A DNA stretch of 64,000 bases from Blautia obeum ATCC 29174 (GCF_025147765.1 NZ_CP102265.1:2517001-2581000), one strand, 5' to 3'. Shown: positions 16,342-25,636, counted from the stretch's first letter. The notes: generated by a model not told the origin, from the letters alone. Numbers and translations are program-made.

Positions 16342-16850
16342 TATTTACCGCAGCAGTATTTGTATTTCTTACCGCTTCCGCACGGACAAGGATCGTTACG
16401 GCCGATTTTATGCGGTTTTACAACTGTACCGGATTTTTTCTGCTCTTTGTAGAGTTCTTTACGTTTTTCTTCTGAGAAGATTTCATCCCACTGTGGAAGC
16501 TGATACAGCCAGTCTGCCTTTGCATCAACCATATTCTTGTAAAGAAGTTCTTTGTCAAATGCAAGTGTGACTTTTGTATTCTCATCCATAGTCTCAATCG
16601 GGTTCGGGATCTTAAGACTGTCATTGATACCATCCAGGAAACCAACCATAGTCAGGACATCCTGTCCGTATTTTTCTGCCAGTTCCTTGACTGTACCACT
16701 TACAACTTCATCCGGATTGGAAAGAAGCTGTTCGTAGATTCCCTTTTCAATATTAAAATAGTTTGCCCAGAATCTCTGAAGCTGATTGCGGTCTGCCTGC
16801 TGATTGTAAGCAATTTCGCGCCACTGCTCTAAGATTGTTTTATCACTCAT
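16341..16850 (-). CDS. SEC-C zinc-binding motif protein
   Basis: A 169-residue cytoplasmic protein. The first 130 residues are helical and unrecognised. The last 22 residues form a SEC-C motif (GRNDPCPCGSGKKYKYCCG), the zinc-binding tail known from SecA and many small proteins. Function is unknown; SEC-C tails often mediate binding to ribosome or chaperone partners. AGAGGA precedes the ATG. First gene of a two-gene unit with ydcF. Confidence 0.88.
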   Translation of the reverse strand: MSDKTILEQWREIAYNQQADRNQLQRFWANYFNIEKGIYEQLLSNPDEVVSGTVKELAEKYGQDVLTMVGFLDGINDSLKIPNPIETMDENTKVTLAFDKELLYKNMVDAKADWLYQLPQWDEIFSEEKRKELYKEQKKSGTVVKPHKIGRNDPCPCGSGKKYKYCCGK

Positions 16851-16980
16851 TGTTTCATCCTCTTTTCAAAAATTTTGCCTGTGCTCCATTATATCATCTT
16901 TTTTCCCAAAACACAAATCCTATTCTTATAATTTTTGTGAAAAATGTGTATATATAAAAAATAAACCGGTCATACTGTAA

Positions 16981-17010
16981 ATGTTCCCTGAAGGATTCTT
17001 CAGGAAACAT
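16981..17010 (-). terminator. Hairpin in the gap before the SEC-C gene
   Basis: ATGTTCCCTGAAG pairs with CTTCAGGAAACAT (13 positions, one mismatch) around a GATT loop. There is no T-run on either side, so it may be a leader hairpin or weak terminator. The rest of the 250-nt gap (16851-17102) shows only a second hairpin. Confidence 0.45.
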
Positions 17011-17052
17011 ACTGCAAAAGATAATTTCAGGAAAAACTTATATCCTCCCCTT

Positions 17053-17096
17053 AAAAGGTCTCAGAACTGACACAGATACGCGGTTCTGGGACTTTT
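17053..17096 (-). terminator. Terminator of the HAD hydrolase gene
   Basis: A 14-bp stem with one bulged base (AAAAGGTCTCAGAAC / GTTCTGGGACTTTT), directly after the HAD gene stop. It ends in a short TTTT on the minus strand. Confidence 0.7.
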
Positions 17097-17102
17097 CTCG
17101 TT

Positions 17103-17921
17103 TTATTTCACACCAAGTTTTTCAAGATCTGCTGTTACCTGTTTAAAATCTTTAAAACAAATGGTATGAATTCCCTGTTCCTGTGCTCCCCTGCAGTTTT
17201 CCGAACGATCATCGATGAACACACATTCCTCCGGTTTCAACTGATATTTATTCAGAATTATCTGATAAATTTCCGCATCTGGTTTCAGCTGCTTAGCATA
17301 ACAGGAAAAAACCTCTCCATCCATTTCTCTGCGGAATGTCAGTTCCTTTTTCGTGTGATCCAGCATATAACTGCTGTAATTAGACAGGATATATACATGA
17401 TATCCCTTACTTTTCAGATATTTTACCCAGGTATCCGCATATGGTCTCTTGTGAATCGTGCCGCCGGTACCTCTTATCACCTTCTCAATATCCTCGGCAT
17501 CCTCTGGATCCAGCTCCTGAAACTGTTTCAGATAAACATCCTCTTCATATAAGCCTCTGTCACGTTCATCCCAGACAGGGCTTTGAAAAGTTGCCTTTGC
17601 GATTCGTTCCCTTTTGGCCGGTTCAAATCCAAAGCTGTCCAGATATGTTTCCCAGTCATAATCCACCAGCACCTGTCCAACATCAAAAATGATATTTTTT
17701 ATCCCGCCAGTCTCTGGCTTCTCTTCTTTCTTTTTACTCAGGTATTTAAACAGCATCAAAATCACATAGCACATAACCGCCACAAACAGCACAGTAAATA
17801 ACGATGCTATAAACGCCTTCTGCGAAAAATCTCCCTTCAACGCAAAGTACATTGGAAGGCAGAAGATCGCCAGTAATGCGATCACTCCTATGATCGCAGC
17901 ATATTTTTTCCAGTTTTTCAT
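17103..17921 (-). CDS. Membrane-anchored HAD-IA hydrolase, YihX-like
   Basis: A 272-residue protein with two N-terminal membrane helices (8-28 and 36-60), a Lys/Glu linker, and a cytoplasmic HAD domain from about residue 72. Motif I is FDVGQVLVD: the nucleophile Asp is present, while the usual second Asp is Gly, as in the YihX sugar-phosphatase branch. Motif II is ILSNYS, motif III includes KQLKPD, and motif IV is FIDDRSEN. I infer a phosphatase for small phosphorylated metabolites held at the membrane. RBS AGAGG lies before the ATG. Followed by its own terminator. Confidence 0.85.
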   Translation of the reverse strand: MKNWKKYAAIIGVIALLAIFCLPMYFALKGDFSQKAFIASLFTVLFVAVMCYVILMLFKYLSKKKEEKPETGGIKNIIFDVGQVLVDYDWETYLDSFGFEPAKRERIAKATFQSPVWDERDRGLYEEDVYLKQFQELDPEDAEDIEKVIRGTGGTIHKRPYADTWVKYLKSKGYHVYILSNYSSYMLDHTKKELTFRREMDGEVFSCYAKQLKPDAEIYQIILNKYQLKPEECVFIDDRSENCRGAQEQGIHTICFKDFKQVTADLEKLGVK

Positions 17922-17955
17922 ACTTACCTCTTTATTCAGAAAATGATTAAGAAAT

Positions 17956-17977
17956 GCGCCGGAGATAGCTCCGGCGC
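17956..17977 (-). terminator. Terminator of purB-purA
   Basis: A perfect 9-bp GC-rich stem GCGCCGGAG/CTCCGGCGC with a 4-nt loop, 19 nt after the purA stop. The minus-strand tail ATTTCTTAATCATTTT is T-rich but interrupted. Confidence 0.82.
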
Positions 17978-17996
17978 GTTATGATCTTATAATTGA

Positions 17997-19277
17997 TTAT
18001 TTGTTTCTGTAAATGATATCGTTTCTTCCAGGTCCATTGGAGATCATTGTGATCGGGAAGCCGATCTGTTTTTCTACGAATTCTATATATTTGCGGCAGT
18101 TCTCCGGAAGATCTTCATATTTCTTGATTCCACGGATATCTGTTTTCCATCCCGGAAGTACTTCAAGAACCGGTTTTGCTTTTTCAAGAAGACCTGTTGT
18201 CGGGAATTCTGTTGTAACCTTGCCATCGATCTCATATCCTGTGCATACCGGAATCTCATCCAGATAGCCAAGTACATCAAGTACAGTAAAGGCAACATCT
18301 GTAGTTCCCTGCATACGGCAGCCATATTTGGAAGCAACACAGTCAAACCAGCCCATACGTCTCGGACGTCCTGTTGTTGCGCCATATTCTCCACCGTCTC
18401 CGCCTCTTCTTCTAAGTTCATCAGCTTCTTCTCCGAAGATCTCGGAAACAAAAGCACCTGCACCTACTGCGCTGGAGTAAGCTTTGCATACAGTAATGAC
18501 TTTTTTGATTTCATATGGCGGTACACCAGCACCAATAGCACCATAAGCTGCAAGGGTGGAAGAAGATGTAACCATCGGATAAATTCCATGATCCGGATCT
18601 TTCAGAGAACCAAGCTGTCCCTCAAGCAGGATCTCTTTGCCTTCTTTTAATGCATTCCACAGGAAAAGAGATACATCTCCAACGTAAGGAGCAACCATTT
18701 CTTTATATTTCATCAGTTCATCAAAGATTTCATTTGGATCAAGAAGCGGTTTGTGATACAGATGCTCAAGAAGAATATTCTTTGTCTCAACAACACGCTC
18801 TACTTTTTCTCTCAGAGAATCATCATGGAACAGCTCATTTACCTGGAAACCGATTTTTGCATATTTATCTGAATAGAACGGTGCAATACCGGATTTGGTA
18901 GATCCGAAGGATTTACCACCCAGACGTTCCTCTTCGTACTGATCAAACAGAATGTGATATGGCATAACAATCTGAGCTCGGTCAGAGATCATAATCTTCG
19001 GTGCCGGAACGCCTCTTGAAACAACTTCATTGTATTCTTTAAAAAATACCGGAATATTCAGTGCAACACCGTTTCCAATAACGCTTGTTGTATGGTTATA
19101 AAATACGCCAGACGGAAGTGTATGCAGTGCAAATTTTCCATAATCGTTGACGATCGTATGTCCTGCATTGGCTCCTCCCTGAAATCTTACGATAATATCA
19201 GCTTCCTGTGCGAGCATATCAGTAATTTTACCTTTACCTTCATCTCCCCAGTTTGCTCCAACTACTGCTTTGATCAT
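17997..19277 (-). CDS. purA: Adenylosuccinate synthetase
   Basis: A 426-residue cytoplasmic enzyme that converts IMP and aspartate to adenylosuccinate using GTP. The N-terminal GANWGDEGKGK loop, the GGANAGHT motif and the GATTGRPRR segment are all present. Length is normal for bacteria. GAGGAGG precedes the ATG. It starts 34 nt after purB, so both AMP-forming steps from IMP are made from one transcript that ends at a strong hairpin. Confidence 0.97.
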   Translation of the reverse strand: MIKAVVGANWGDEGKGKITDMLAQEADIIVRFQGGANAGHTIVNDYGKFALHTLPSGVFYNHTTSVIGNGVALNIPVFFKEYNEVVSRGVPAPKIMISDRAQIVMPYHILFDQYEEERLGGKSFGSTKSGIAPFYSDKYAKIGFQVNELFHDDSLREKVERVVETKNILLEHLYHKPLLDPNEIFDELMKYKEMVAPYVGDVSLFLWNALKEGKEILLEGQLGSLKDPDHGIYPMVTSSSTLAAYGAIGAGVPPYEIKKVITVCKAYSSAVGAGAFVSEIFGEEADELRRRGGDGGEYGATTGRPRRMGWFDCVASKYGCRMQGTTDVAFTVLDVLGYLDEIPVCTGYEIDGKVTTEFPTTGLLEKAKPVLEVLPGWKTDIRGIKKYEDLPENCRKYIEFVEKQIGFPITMISNGPGRNDIIYRNK

Positions 19278-19311
19278 AACACTTTTTCCTCCTCGTGCTT
19301 TATTTGATCTA

Positions 19312-20745
19312 TCATACGTTTATCTCTGCTGTCATACCCAACATGTCTTTGTGTGCATCCAGAACCGGCTGTACAGTCTTCTCAATAAATGTAACCGTCT
19401 GTTCTTTGGCTCTTCCGACATATCTGGATGGTTCCATGGATTTACGAAGCTCGTCAATTGTCAGATTAAATGCAGGATCTGCTGCGATTCTCTCCAGAAG
19501 GTCGTTATCCTTTCCTTCTACCTTGACAGTACGTCCAGCTTCCATAGAAAGTTCACGGATACGCTCATGAAGTTCCTGACGGTCTCCACCTGCTTTTACA
19601 GCATCCATCATGATGTTTTCTGTCGCCATAAACGGAAGCTCTGCCATCATATGTTTCTCGATTACTTTCGGATAAACAACCAGTCCGTCAACAACATTCA
19701 GGCACAGATCCAGGATACCATCGATTGCCAGGAATCCCTCCGGAATACTGAGTCGTTTGTTTGCGGAGTCATCCAGGGTTCTCTCAAACCACTGTGTCGC
19801 AGAGGTGATTGCCGGATTCAGTGCATCAACCATCACATATCTGGAAAGAGATGCAATACGTTCGCTTCTCATTGGGTTTCTCTTATAAGCCATTGCAGAG
19901 GAACCAATCTGTGATTTTTCAAATGGTTCTTCTACTTCTTTCAGATGCTGCAGAAGGCGGATATCATTGGACATCTTATGTGCGCTTGCCGCAATACCTG
20001 CAAGAATATTCAGGACTCTTGTATCTACTTTACGGGAATAGGTCTGTCCGGATACCGGATAGCAGTTCTTGAATCCCATCTTTTCTGCGATCATCGGATC
20101 AATCTTGTCGATTGTCTCCTGATCCCCTTCAAACAGTTCCAGGAAACTTGCCTGTGTTCCGGTAGTTCCCTTGGAACCCAGAAGTTTCAATGTGCCCATT
20201 ACATATTCCAGATCTTCCAGATCCATCAGGAATTCCTGTGTCCAGAGAGTTGCACGTTTACCAACTGTTGTCGGCTGTGCCGGCTGGAAATGTGTAAATG
20301 CAAGAGTTGGCTGTTCTTTGTATTTATCTGCAAATTTTGACAGTTCTGCAATTACGTTCACCAGTTTTTTCTGAACCAGCTTCAAAGCCTCAGCCATCAC
20401 AATGATATCTGTGTTGTCACCTACATAACAAGATGTTGCACCCAGATGGATGATTCCTTTTGCTTTCGGGCACTGTACGCCATATGCATACACGTGAGAC
20501 ATAACGTCATGGCGTACCTGACGTTCTCTTTCTTTTGCCACATCATAGTTGATATCATCCTTGTGAGCTTTCAGTTCATCAATCTGCTCCTGAGTGATAT
20601 TCAGGCCAAGTTCTTTTTCTGTTTCAGCCAGAGCGATCCACAATCTTCTCCAGGTGCGAAATTTCATATCCGGAGAAAAAATGTACTGCATTTCCTTGCT
20701 GGCATAACGCTCTGAAAGGGGACTTACGTATCTGTCTGTACTCAT
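19312..20745 (-). CDS. purB: Adenylosuccinate lyase
   Basis: A 477-residue member of the fumarase/aspartase superfamily, cleaving adenylosuccinate and SAICAR in purine synthesis. The signature SSAMAYKRNPMRSE lies near residue 290 and GATSCYVGDN near 105. The 477-aa length matches the longer animal/Clostridia-type PurB rather than the 430-aa Bacillus form. AGGAG lies 8 nt before the ATG. It is expressed from a consensus promoter located just downstream of the ABC transporter ATPase gene. Confidence 0.95.
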   Translation of the reverse strand: MSTDRYVSPLSERYASKEMQYIFSPDMKFRTWRRLWIALAETEKELGLNITQEQIDELKAHKDDINYDVAKERERQVRHDVMSHVYAYGVQCPKAKGIIHLGATSCYVGDNTDIIVMAEALKLVQKKLVNVIAELSKFADKYKEQPTLAFTHFQPAQPTTVGKRATLWTQEFLMDLEDLEYVMGTLKLLGSKGTTGTQASFLELFEGDQETIDKIDPMIAEKMGFKNCYPVSGQTYSRKVDTRVLNILAGIAASAHKMSNDIRLLQHLKEVEEPFEKSQIGSSAMAYKRNPMRSERIASLSRYVMVDALNPAITSATQWFERTLDDSANKRLSIPEGFLAIDGILDLCLNVVDGLVVYPKVIEKHMMAELPFMATENIMMDAVKAGGDRQELHERIRELSMEAGRTVKVEGKDNDLLERIAADPAFNLTIDELRKSMEPSRYVGRAKEQTVTFIEKTVQPVLDAHKDMLGMTAEINV

Positions 20746-20773
20746 GTATTTACTCCTATCATCTCACTCGATT

Positions 20774-20795
20774 AACCGCAGGGGTAACTGCGGTT
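20774..20795 (-). other. Hairpin in the purB leader
   Basis: AACCGCAG pairs perfectly with CTGCGGTT around a 6-nt loop, about 30 nt before the purB ATG and 28 nt after the -10 box. There is no T-run, so it is more likely an mRNA-stabilising or regulatory leader hairpin than a terminator. Confidence 0.5.
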
Positions 20796-20822
20796 GCTCG
20801 GATTTCCTATCATTACGCAGAA

Positions 20823-20851
20823 ATTATATAACATCGCATCATTAAAAGCAA
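20823..20851 (-). promoter_or_regulatory. SigA promoter of purB-purA
   Basis: TTGCTT and TATAAT with a 17-nt spacer on the minus strand. This separates purB from the upstream transporter operon. No PurR-box palindrome was recognised. Confidence 0.75.
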
Positions 20852-20856
20852 TCCCT

Positions 20857-21627
20857 TTATTCCTCTCCCTGATGAAATTTACCAAGGAATCCTTTGATTC
20901 GTGCATTACTTGAAGAAAATACTTCCTGTGGAGTGCCTTCTACAGCAATTACACCTTTATCCATAAAAATAACTCTGTCTGAAATATCCCGAGCAAAGTT
21001 CATTTCATGTGTCACGATCACCATCGTGATATGGATATCCGCCAGTGAACGGATTACTCTCAAAACTTCTCCGGTAAGTTCCGGATCAAGTGCGGAAGTC
21101 GGCTCATCAAAGAACAGGATTTTTGGATTCAGTGCAAGGGCTCTTGCTATCGCAACTCGCTGGCACTGTCCGCCTGACAACTGATACGGATAAGCATCTT
21201 CTTTATCAGACAATCCCATCTTTGCCAGAAGATCTCTCGCTTCTCTGTAAACCTCATCTTTATTTCTCTTCTGCACATGGATTGGTGCATCGGTAATATT
21301 TTTCATGACCGTATAATGCGGAAACAGATTAAAGTTCTGAAAAACCAGGCCAAAGCAGGACTGAATCTCTTTCAGTTTTGTTTTATTCGGCAGACAGACT
21401 TTACCATTTTCGGTCCAGACCGTTTTATTTCCCATATAACTTACTTCACCGTCATCAATCAATGTCAGCAGTGTCGCACAGCGAAGAAGCGTGGATTTAC
21501 CGGAGCCTGAGGAACCGATAATTGAAACGACCTCTCCTTCATTTACATGAATCGACACATCTTTCAGTACCTGAAGACCGTCGAACTCTTTTTTGATATG
21601 ATTCATTTCCAGAAGACTTGTACTCAA
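20857..21627 (-). CDS. Polar amino acid ABC transporter, ATP-binding protein
   Basis: A 256-residue ATPase of the GlnQ/HisP group that powers amino acid uptake. Walker A GSSGSGKST, signature LSGGQCQRVAIARAL and Walker B ILFFDEPTSALD are intact. The initiator appears to be TTG at 21627, preceded by AGGAGG at a spacing of 7 nt; the next Met (residue 8) lacks a ribosome site. It is the third gene of a binding protein-permease-ATPase operon. Substrate specificity cannot be set from sequence alone. Confidence 0.93.
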   Translation of the reverse strand: MSTSLLEMNHIKKEFDGLQVLKDVSIHVNEGEVVSIIGSSGSGKSTLLRCATLLTLIDDGEVSYMGNKTVWTENGKVCLPNKTKLKEIQSCFGLVFQNFNLFPHYTVMKNITDAPIHVQKRNKDEVYREARDLLAKMGLSDKEDAYPYQLSGGQCQRVAIARALALNPKILFFDEPTSALDPELTGEVLRVIRSLADIHITMVIVTHEMNFARDISDRVIFMDKGVIAVEGTPQEVFSSSNARIKGFLGKFHQGEE

Positions 21628-21638
21628 AGCATTTCCTC

Positions 21639-22286
21639 CTAACGATAGTAATTCAGTTTCTTTTCAAACCATTCCATAACCCAGGCAACTACAAAGTTAA
21701 AGATATAGTAGAATACCCCGGCGATCACAAACGGAACAACTGTTGTCTGCGCAGCTGCGATCTGTTTTGCCAGCGCAAACATCTCAATATAAGATACCGA
21801 ATAAACAAGGGAGGTATCTTTGACAAGTGTAATGACTTCATTTGTCACAGAAGGAAGCACGATCTTTACAACCTGCGGTAATACGATTTTGAAAAATGTC
21901 TGGCTTTTATTGTATCCCAGAAGCTGTGCTGCCTCATACTGTCCCACCGGAATCGACTCAATTCCGGAACGATAGATTTCTGCAAAATATGCGGCATAAT
22001 TCAGAGAACATCCCAGAATGATCGCGGTAAATTTATAATTGCCGATATTCATTCCCCACAGATAGAACGGTCCAAAATACCACAGCAGCAGCTGCAGCAT
22101 CAGTGGTGTTCCTCGCATAATAGAAATATACGCCTTAACGATCCAGCTTAATGGCTTGAACCTGCTCACACGTCCAAAATATACAACCATGCCAAGTGGC
22201 AGGGAAAATAACAGTGTCAGAAAAAAGATCAGCAGCGTCTGCCCAAACCCTGTGGTAAGCTGTTGTAACATTACCTGAAAACTCAT
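21639..22286 (-). CDS. Polar amino acid ABC transporter, permease
   Basis: A 215-residue HisM/GlnP-type permease with five predicted helices. The ATPase-docking loop AAQLLGYNKSQTFFKIVLPQ carries the EAA-like motif. GGAGGAG precedes the ATG. A single permease is present, so it probably works as a homodimer. It lies 11 nt before the ATPase gene. Confidence 0.93.
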   Translation of the reverse strand: MSFQVMLQQLTTGFGQTLLIFFLTLLFSLPLGMVVYFGRVSRFKPLSWIVKAYISIMRGTPLMLQLLLWYFGPFYLWGMNIGNYKFTAIILGCSLNYAAYFAEIYRSGIESIPVGQYEAAQLLGYNKSQTFFKIVLPQVVKIVLPSVTNEVITLVKDTSLVYSVSYIEMFALAKQIAAAQTTVVPFVIAGVFYYIFNFVVAWVMEWFEKKLNYYR

Positions 22287-22312
22287 GTACTCTCCTCCAT
22301 AAACCTACAAGA

Positions 22313-22344
22313 GGGATGCCACCCGGAAAACCGGGAAGCATCCC
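22313..22344 (-). other. Intercistronic hairpin between binding protein and permease genes
   Basis: Nested stems GGGATGC/GCATCCC and CCCGG/CCGGG with an AAAA loop lie between the binding-protein stop and the permease ribosome site. No T-run follows. Such hairpins often let the binding protein be made in excess over the membrane parts. Confidence 0.65.
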
Positions 22345-22371
22345 ATTCTGTATTCGTATTTTATGTATTGC

Positions 22372-23241
22372 TTATTTTTCTTCTGTTTTATCTGTTTCTG
22401 CATCATCTGTTGCATCTTTGGAATCCTCTGCCGATGCATCATCAGAAGCTTTCAGTGTTACCATATCTGCGATTTCATACTTCTCAGCAAGTTCTGCAAC
22501 CGTTCCATCATCTGCAAGTTTCTGAAGGTCTGCATTCACAATATCACAGAGTTCTGTATTACCCTTTTTAAATCCGATTGCATACTGTTCTGTATTCAGT
22601 GTCTCATCAAGGATCTTGAATCCCTCTCCTCTGGAATTCAGCTGATATTTAGCAACTCCGACATCGATTGCCAGTGCATCCAGTGCCCCTGCCTGCAGTT
22701 CTGTGAATGCAGTATTGTAATCTGCAAATTCATTCAGTGCTCCAAAAGTATCCGCCAGTTCTTTCTGTCCGCCTTCTTCCTCACTCTGAAGAAGATCCAG
22801 TGCTGCGGAAGCTGCCTGCACACCAACGGTCTTACCGGCAAGATCTGTAAGCTTCTCAATTCCGGAATCATCTGCAACAACGATTACCTGACTGTTATCT
22901 ACATACGGCTCTGAGAAAGTATAATCATCTTCTCTTCCGTTCATAGTAAATCCATTCCAGATACAGTCGATAGATCCGGAATTCAGTTCCATATCCTTGG
23001 AATCCCAGTTGATTGGTTTTTTCTCCAGCTCCCAGCCTTCCAGGTCACACACAGCCTGTGCCAGTTCCAGGTCAAATCCTGTGTATTCACCATTCTCATC
23101 CATATATCCATATGGCGGATATTCCGCATCAAATCCAACGATCAGAGTCTTATCTTCTATTCCTGCCTGCACACTTACTGCAGATACCATTCCCAGTGCC
23201 ATTACTGCTGTCATAACTACTGCAACTGCTTTTTTCTTCAT
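22372..23241 (-). CDS. Amino acid ABC transporter substrate-binding protein
   Basis: A 289-residue SBP_bac_3-type binding protein. A signal peptide (MKKKAVAVVMTAVMALGMVSAV, cleavage likely after VQA) is followed by the bilobed core: VGFDAEYPPYGY, GFDLELAQAV, then GSIDCIWNGFTMN. The C-terminal 30 residues are a low-complexity Asp/Glu/Ala/Thr tail. There is no cysteine in or after the signal peptide, so no lipobox is visible, which is unusual for a Gram-positive binding protein. GGGAGA precedes the ATG, and a TTGACA promoter drives the three-gene operon. Confidence 0.92.
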   Translation of the reverse strand: MKKKAVAVVMTAVMALGMVSAVSVQAGIEDKTLIVGFDAEYPPYGYMDENGEYTGFDLELAQAVCDLEGWELEKKPINWDSKDMELNSGSIDCIWNGFTMNGREDDYTFSEPYVDNSQVIVVADDSGIEKLTDLAGKTVGVQAASAALDLLQSEEEGGQKELADTFGALNEFADYNTAFTELQAGALDALAIDVGVAKYQLNSRGEGFKILDETLNTEQYAIGFKKGNTELCDIVNADLQKLADDGTVAELAEKYEIADMVTLKASDDASAEDSKDATDDAETDKTEEK

Positions 23242-23310
23242 CTCTCTATCTCCCTTGACATATTATTTTTCTTTTAGTACGTAGCCACTCTACCACGTGA
23301 AAGTATTGAT

Positions 23311-23339
23311 ATCGTAACATACCCATTCTGACCTGTCAA
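23311..23339 (-). promoter_or_regulatory. SigA promoter of the amino acid ABC operon
   Basis: TTGACA and TACGAT with a 17-nt spacer on the minus strand, 70 nt before the binding-protein start. No clear terminator for the upstream amylase gene was seen in this gap. Confidence 0.7.
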
Positions 23340-23386
23340 GTGAATTTTGCGCTGCAGCTTTCATATAGCATACCAACTCTCTAATC

Positions 23387-25495
23387 TTACATCTGGTCTT
23401 TATGATGCAGTACTGTCACACTGCACGGTGGCAGATACAGATTCAGCGATCCAGCCTGGCACAGAATCTGTTTCTGGTGGTCTGTATACCCTTCCTGAGA
23501 AGATTGCACCAGCCTTGTAAATACTGTTTCTTCCAGTCTGCTGATTCCTGCCGGCCAGACTTCAATCATAACATCTCTGCCTTCATCCCGGTTGTTCAGT
23601 ACGATGATCATCTGCTCCGTATGAGAGAATCTCGCATAACAGAGGCCCTGATAATCATTCCATAGGAATTTCAGAGAACCGCTTCTGAGCATTTTGTATT
23701 TCTTATGAACCGCGATCATGACCTTGTAGAAATTCAGAAGTTCCATATCTTCATGCCCCCACGGGTAAGTTCTCCGGTTATCCGGATCTGTAAATCCGCA
23801 GACACCTGCCTCATCCCCATAATACAATGTAGGAGCTCCCGGCCATGTCATCTGTATGGCAATCGCTTCACGCATGATCGCCGTATTGATATTTTCAGAC
23901 GCCGCCTGTGCTCCGGCATAGGAAACACGTCCAACCCTGTGATTTGTTCTGGTAAGGAATCTGGAATGATCATGATTTGACAATTCATTCATCGCAGTGT
24001 GAAGAGATGACATATGCAAAGAGCGCATATGCGTCTTCATTGCTCCGATAAACGCATCACTGTTTCCATAAAGATCCTCTCTATATTCATCACTGTGTTT
24101 TTCCATTCCGGTCAGGAACCATGTCACAGGCTCCATGAACGCATCATAGTTCATGACAGAATCCCACTCATCTCCCTGCAGCCATCCTTCCGGACTTCCA
24201 TAATGTTCTGCAAGAATCAGTGCTTCCGGATTCGCTTCCTTGACCGCTTTACGGAAATCTTTCCAGAACTGGTGATTAAACTCATTGCTGTGTCCCAGAT
24301 CTGCTGCCACATCCAGTCTCCAGCCATCCACATTATATGGTGCAGACACCCACTTCTGTGCCACTTTCAGGACATAATCATACAATTCTCCTGAACCTTC
24401 ATAATTCAGTTTCGGAAGTGTATCATGCGTCCACCATCCATCATAAGTCGGATTATAAGGCCAGCGATTCTGATCATGAAAATCAAAGAAATAGCGATAC
24501 GGACTGTCTGCAGATATATAAGCTCCCGGTGCATAACCTTCCTGTCCTTCATATATTCTTTCTCTGTCCATCCACTTATTAAAAGATCCACAATGGTTGA
24601 ATACTCCATCCAGAATAATCTTCATGCCACGTTTATGCAGTTCTTCCACAAGCTGTGCAAACATCTGATTACTTGCCTCCAGATTGCGCTTATCTGTCAC
24701 CCTGCGAATGTATTTTGACGCATGTGAATTATCCCTGTCACCAGGAGCCAGCAGTCCATCACAGTCTTCAACGATCTTTCCGTAATGTGGATCCACATAA
24801 TCGTAATCCTGACAGTCGTATTTGTGGTTACTTGGTGATACGAAGATTGGATTAAGATACAGCACTTCAACGCCCAACTCTTCAAAATAATCCAGTTTGT
24901 CAATAATGCCCTGCAGGTCTCCTCCATAGAATTCCCTGACTCCCATAACTGCCGGAGTCTTGGACCAATCTGTCACTTTTTCACTGTGTTCACCAATATA
25001 TGCATATTCGTCGCTTTCCACATCGTTGGACGGATCTCCATTGCGGAATCGATCCACAAAAATCTGATACATCACCGCACCCTTTGCCCAGTCAGGTGTA
25101 TGATAATTCGGATAGATTTCAAACTGTGCCCATTCCTGCAGCTCAGAACAGACTCCCTGTTCCGTGTAATAGCATGTAGCCCATCCATACTGAATTTCAA
25201 AATGATACCGAAAAATCTCTTCCGGCATCACAATCTTTGTTCCATAATAATCAAAACCTTTTGTGGTTTTGTATACTTTCATTTTATATTTCTGATCTCC
25301 GGATACGAGATATACCGCATCCACATTATTCTTCTGGGTTCTGAAGCTGATTATTACCTTTTCGCCACTCTTTGGCTCAGTAGGATTTCTGTAATACCTT
25401 GTTCCGTCACTGAAAAGAGCCTCCTTGTTAAACACTGGTCTCATATTCAGAATATACTGCATTTTTCTTGCAATATCTTCGTTTTCCTGCTTCAT
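23387..25495 (-). CDS. GH13 alpha-amylase/neopullulanase-type glucosidase
   Basis: A 702-residue glycoside hydrolase family 13 enzyme acting on alpha-glucans or maltodextrins. Residues 20-130 resemble an N-terminal beta-sandwich (CBM34-like). The catalytic barrel begins at AVMYQIFVDRF. The nucleophile Asp lies in DGWRLDVA (D395), the acid Glu in LAEHYG (E430) and the third Asp in SNHDHS (D509). No signal peptide is present, so it works in the cytoplasm on imported oligosaccharides. The ATG at 25495 is chosen because AAGGAAG lies 7 nt before it. The two-copy repeat 38 nt upstream could contain its control region. Confidence 0.92.
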   Translation of the reverse strand: MKQENEDIARKMQYILNMRPVFNKEALFSDGTRYYRNPTEPKSGEKVIISFRTQKNNVDAVYLVSGDQKYKMKVYKTTKGFDYYGTKIVMPEEIFRYHFEIQYGWATCYYTEQGVCSELQEWAQFEIYPNYHTPDWAKGAVMYQIFVDRFRNGDPSNDVESDEYAYIGEHSEKVTDWSKTPAVMGVREFYGGDLQGIIDKLDYFEELGVEVLYLNPIFVSPSNHKYDCQDYDYVDPHYGKIVEDCDGLLAPGDRDNSHASKYIRRVTDKRNLEASNQMFAQLVEELHKRGMKIILDGVFNHCGSFNKWMDRERIYEGQEGYAPGAYISADSPYRYFFDFHDQNRWPYNPTYDGWWTHDTLPKLNYEGSGELYDYVLKVAQKWVSAPYNVDGWRLDVAADLGHSNEFNHQFWKDFRKAVKEANPEALILAEHYGSPEGWLQGDEWDSVMNYDAFMEPVTWFLTGMEKHSDEYREDLYGNSDAFIGAMKTHMRSLHMSSLHTAMNELSNHDHSRFLTRTNHRVGRVSYAGAQAASENINTAIMREAIAIQMTWPGAPTLYYGDEAGVCGFTDPDNRRTYPWGHEDMELLNFYKVMIAVHKKYKMLRSGSLKFLWNDYQGLCYARFSHTEQMIIVLNNRDEGRDVMIEVWPAGISRLEETVFTRLVQSSQEGYTDHQKQILCQAGSLNLYLPPCSVTVLHHKDQM

Positions 25496-25532
25496 TGTCA
25501 ATCTTCCTTGTCTGTATTATTTATATTGCACT

Positions 25533-25636
25533 GGAAATGTAATCTGCATTTCCAGGTTTCTTGGTTTGTAGTCTATTTTTGTGGTGGAAATGTCATCTAC
25601 ATTTCTCATTTTCTTTGTTGTAGTCTACTTTTATAT
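25533..25636. repeat. Two-copy 52-53-nt tandem repeat upstream of the amylase gene
   Basis: Two units begin with GGAAATGT at 25533 and 25586. Each holds an imperfect palindrome (GGAAATG, 7 nt, CATTTCC in unit 1) and then TGTAGTCTA (25567 and 25619). The unit resembles the last copy of the larger array at 27451-27507 in the same orientation. It covers the gap between the amylase start and the macro-domain stop. Possible operators or a shared mobile repeat; function unknown. Confidence 0.7.

Noticed and set aside
20774..20795. Purine riboswitch or terminator before purB
   Set aside because: The leader is only about 70 nt with one simple hairpin; no riboswitch core and no T-run.
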